Below are positions 5,374-5,633 of a DNA stretch of 5,633 nt, piece after piece. The stretch comes from Lachnospiraceae bacterium. Its GTDB lineage: Bacteria > Bacillota > Clostridia > Lachnospirales > Lachnospiraceae. The stretch covers positions 1 through 5,633 of the forward strand of contig DPZM01000126.1 of assembly GCA_003535955.1 (NCBI GenBank). Direction: 5' to 3'. Numbering within the stretch: position 1 is the stretch's first letter; each line of letters opens with the position of its first letter. Under the pieces are notes generated by a model, which searched no databases, was not told where the DNA came from, and worked only from the letters and a program-made list of their open reading frames with translations. The translations under genes and the position numbers were made by a program.

Positions 5374-5633
5374 ACTGCTCCTACCTTGCGGATCGAGAGC
5401 GGATATACGTAATCAGCTCCCTCGTACTCCGACATACGCTTAATATATTCATCGGCATGTTCCTTAGGAACGACTTCCAGGATAACTCCCGCGAAGCCGC
5501 CGCCGTGGATCCTGCACACACCATGATAATCACGGTTAAGGATCTCCGATATACTCAGATTAAATGCCACGCCCTGATCCTTACTCTCTCCCGGAACAAG
5601 GCAGTTCTGCAGCTGCTTGTAAGAAGAGTTGCC
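5364..5633 (-). CDS. galK: Galactokinase, C-terminal part (cut by window edge)
   Basis: The last 89 codons of a leftward gene are present; the open frame runs off the right edge, so the true start lies outside. A GTG at 5568-5570 is an internal valine, not a start. Galactokinase is a GHMP-family kinase of the Leloir pathway, phosphorylating galactose to galactose-1-phosphate with ATP in the cytoplasm, and it usually has about 390 residues. The fragment shows the C-terminal GalK pattern: GNSSYKQLQN near the edge, DQGVAFNLS, then the conserved GHMP motif 3, RIHGGGFAG (5487-5513), VPKEHADEY, and a final strand VRKVGAVRI-like segment (SIRKVGAVRI). The reading frame is intact. It overlaps the antiporter gene by one base, indicating an operon. 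Confidence 0.88.
   Translation of the reverse strand, partial: GNSSYKQLQNCLVPGESKDQGVAFNLSISEILNRDYHGVCRIHGGGFAGVILEVVPKEHADEYIKRMSEYEGADYVYPLSIRKVGAVRI

Overview
The window looks like chromosomal DNA of an anaerobic Firmicute, most likely a Lachnospiraceae member of the Butyrivibrio/Roseburia type. The reasons are the protein styles: a histidine kinase with a jelly-roll sensor and seven-helix membrane domain, an NhaC-family antiporter of a kind common in gut and rumen clostridia, strong AAAGGA-type ribosome binding sites, and GAACCGTCCCC-loop palindromic repeats. The assignment is from recall of such families, not from a search.

Left part (1-1107) is accessory in character. Positions 1-204 hold no convincing gene but contain a dense set of inverted repeats (about 32-200) that could fold into a branched RNA. 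A strong Shine-Dalgarno sequence reading leftwards sits at the very edge (8-17), so this segment may be the leader, or an RNA partner, of a gene beyond position 1. A 70-bp sequence then occurs twice (205-274 and 999-1068, one mismatch) and brackets a small HicAB toxin-antitoxin module. That module has its own promoter with an inverted repeat between the -35 and -10 boxes, a hicA toxin gene shortened by an internal deletion that removes the catalytic histidine region, an intact hicB antitoxin gene, and a good intrinsic terminator (930-960). Several palindromes with an identical AGAACCGTCCCC core fill the space up to the next gene.

Centre (1108-3867): one large gene encodes a 919-residue membrane-bound hybrid histidine kinase (sensor, 7TM, HisKA, HATPase, receiver, HPt). 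It carries a full phosphorelay up to the HPt histidine, but no DNA-binding output regulator is encoded next to it.

Right part (3868-5633): a short convergent intergenic space with a bidirectional-looking terminator hairpin separates the kinase from two leftward genes. These are the end of galactokinase (galK, cut by the window edge) and, overlapping its stop codon by one base, an NhaC-family Na+/H+ antiporter. The two are almost certainly cotranscribed and translationally coupled. No direct functional link between the kinase and the galK-antiporter pair can be seen in the sequence.
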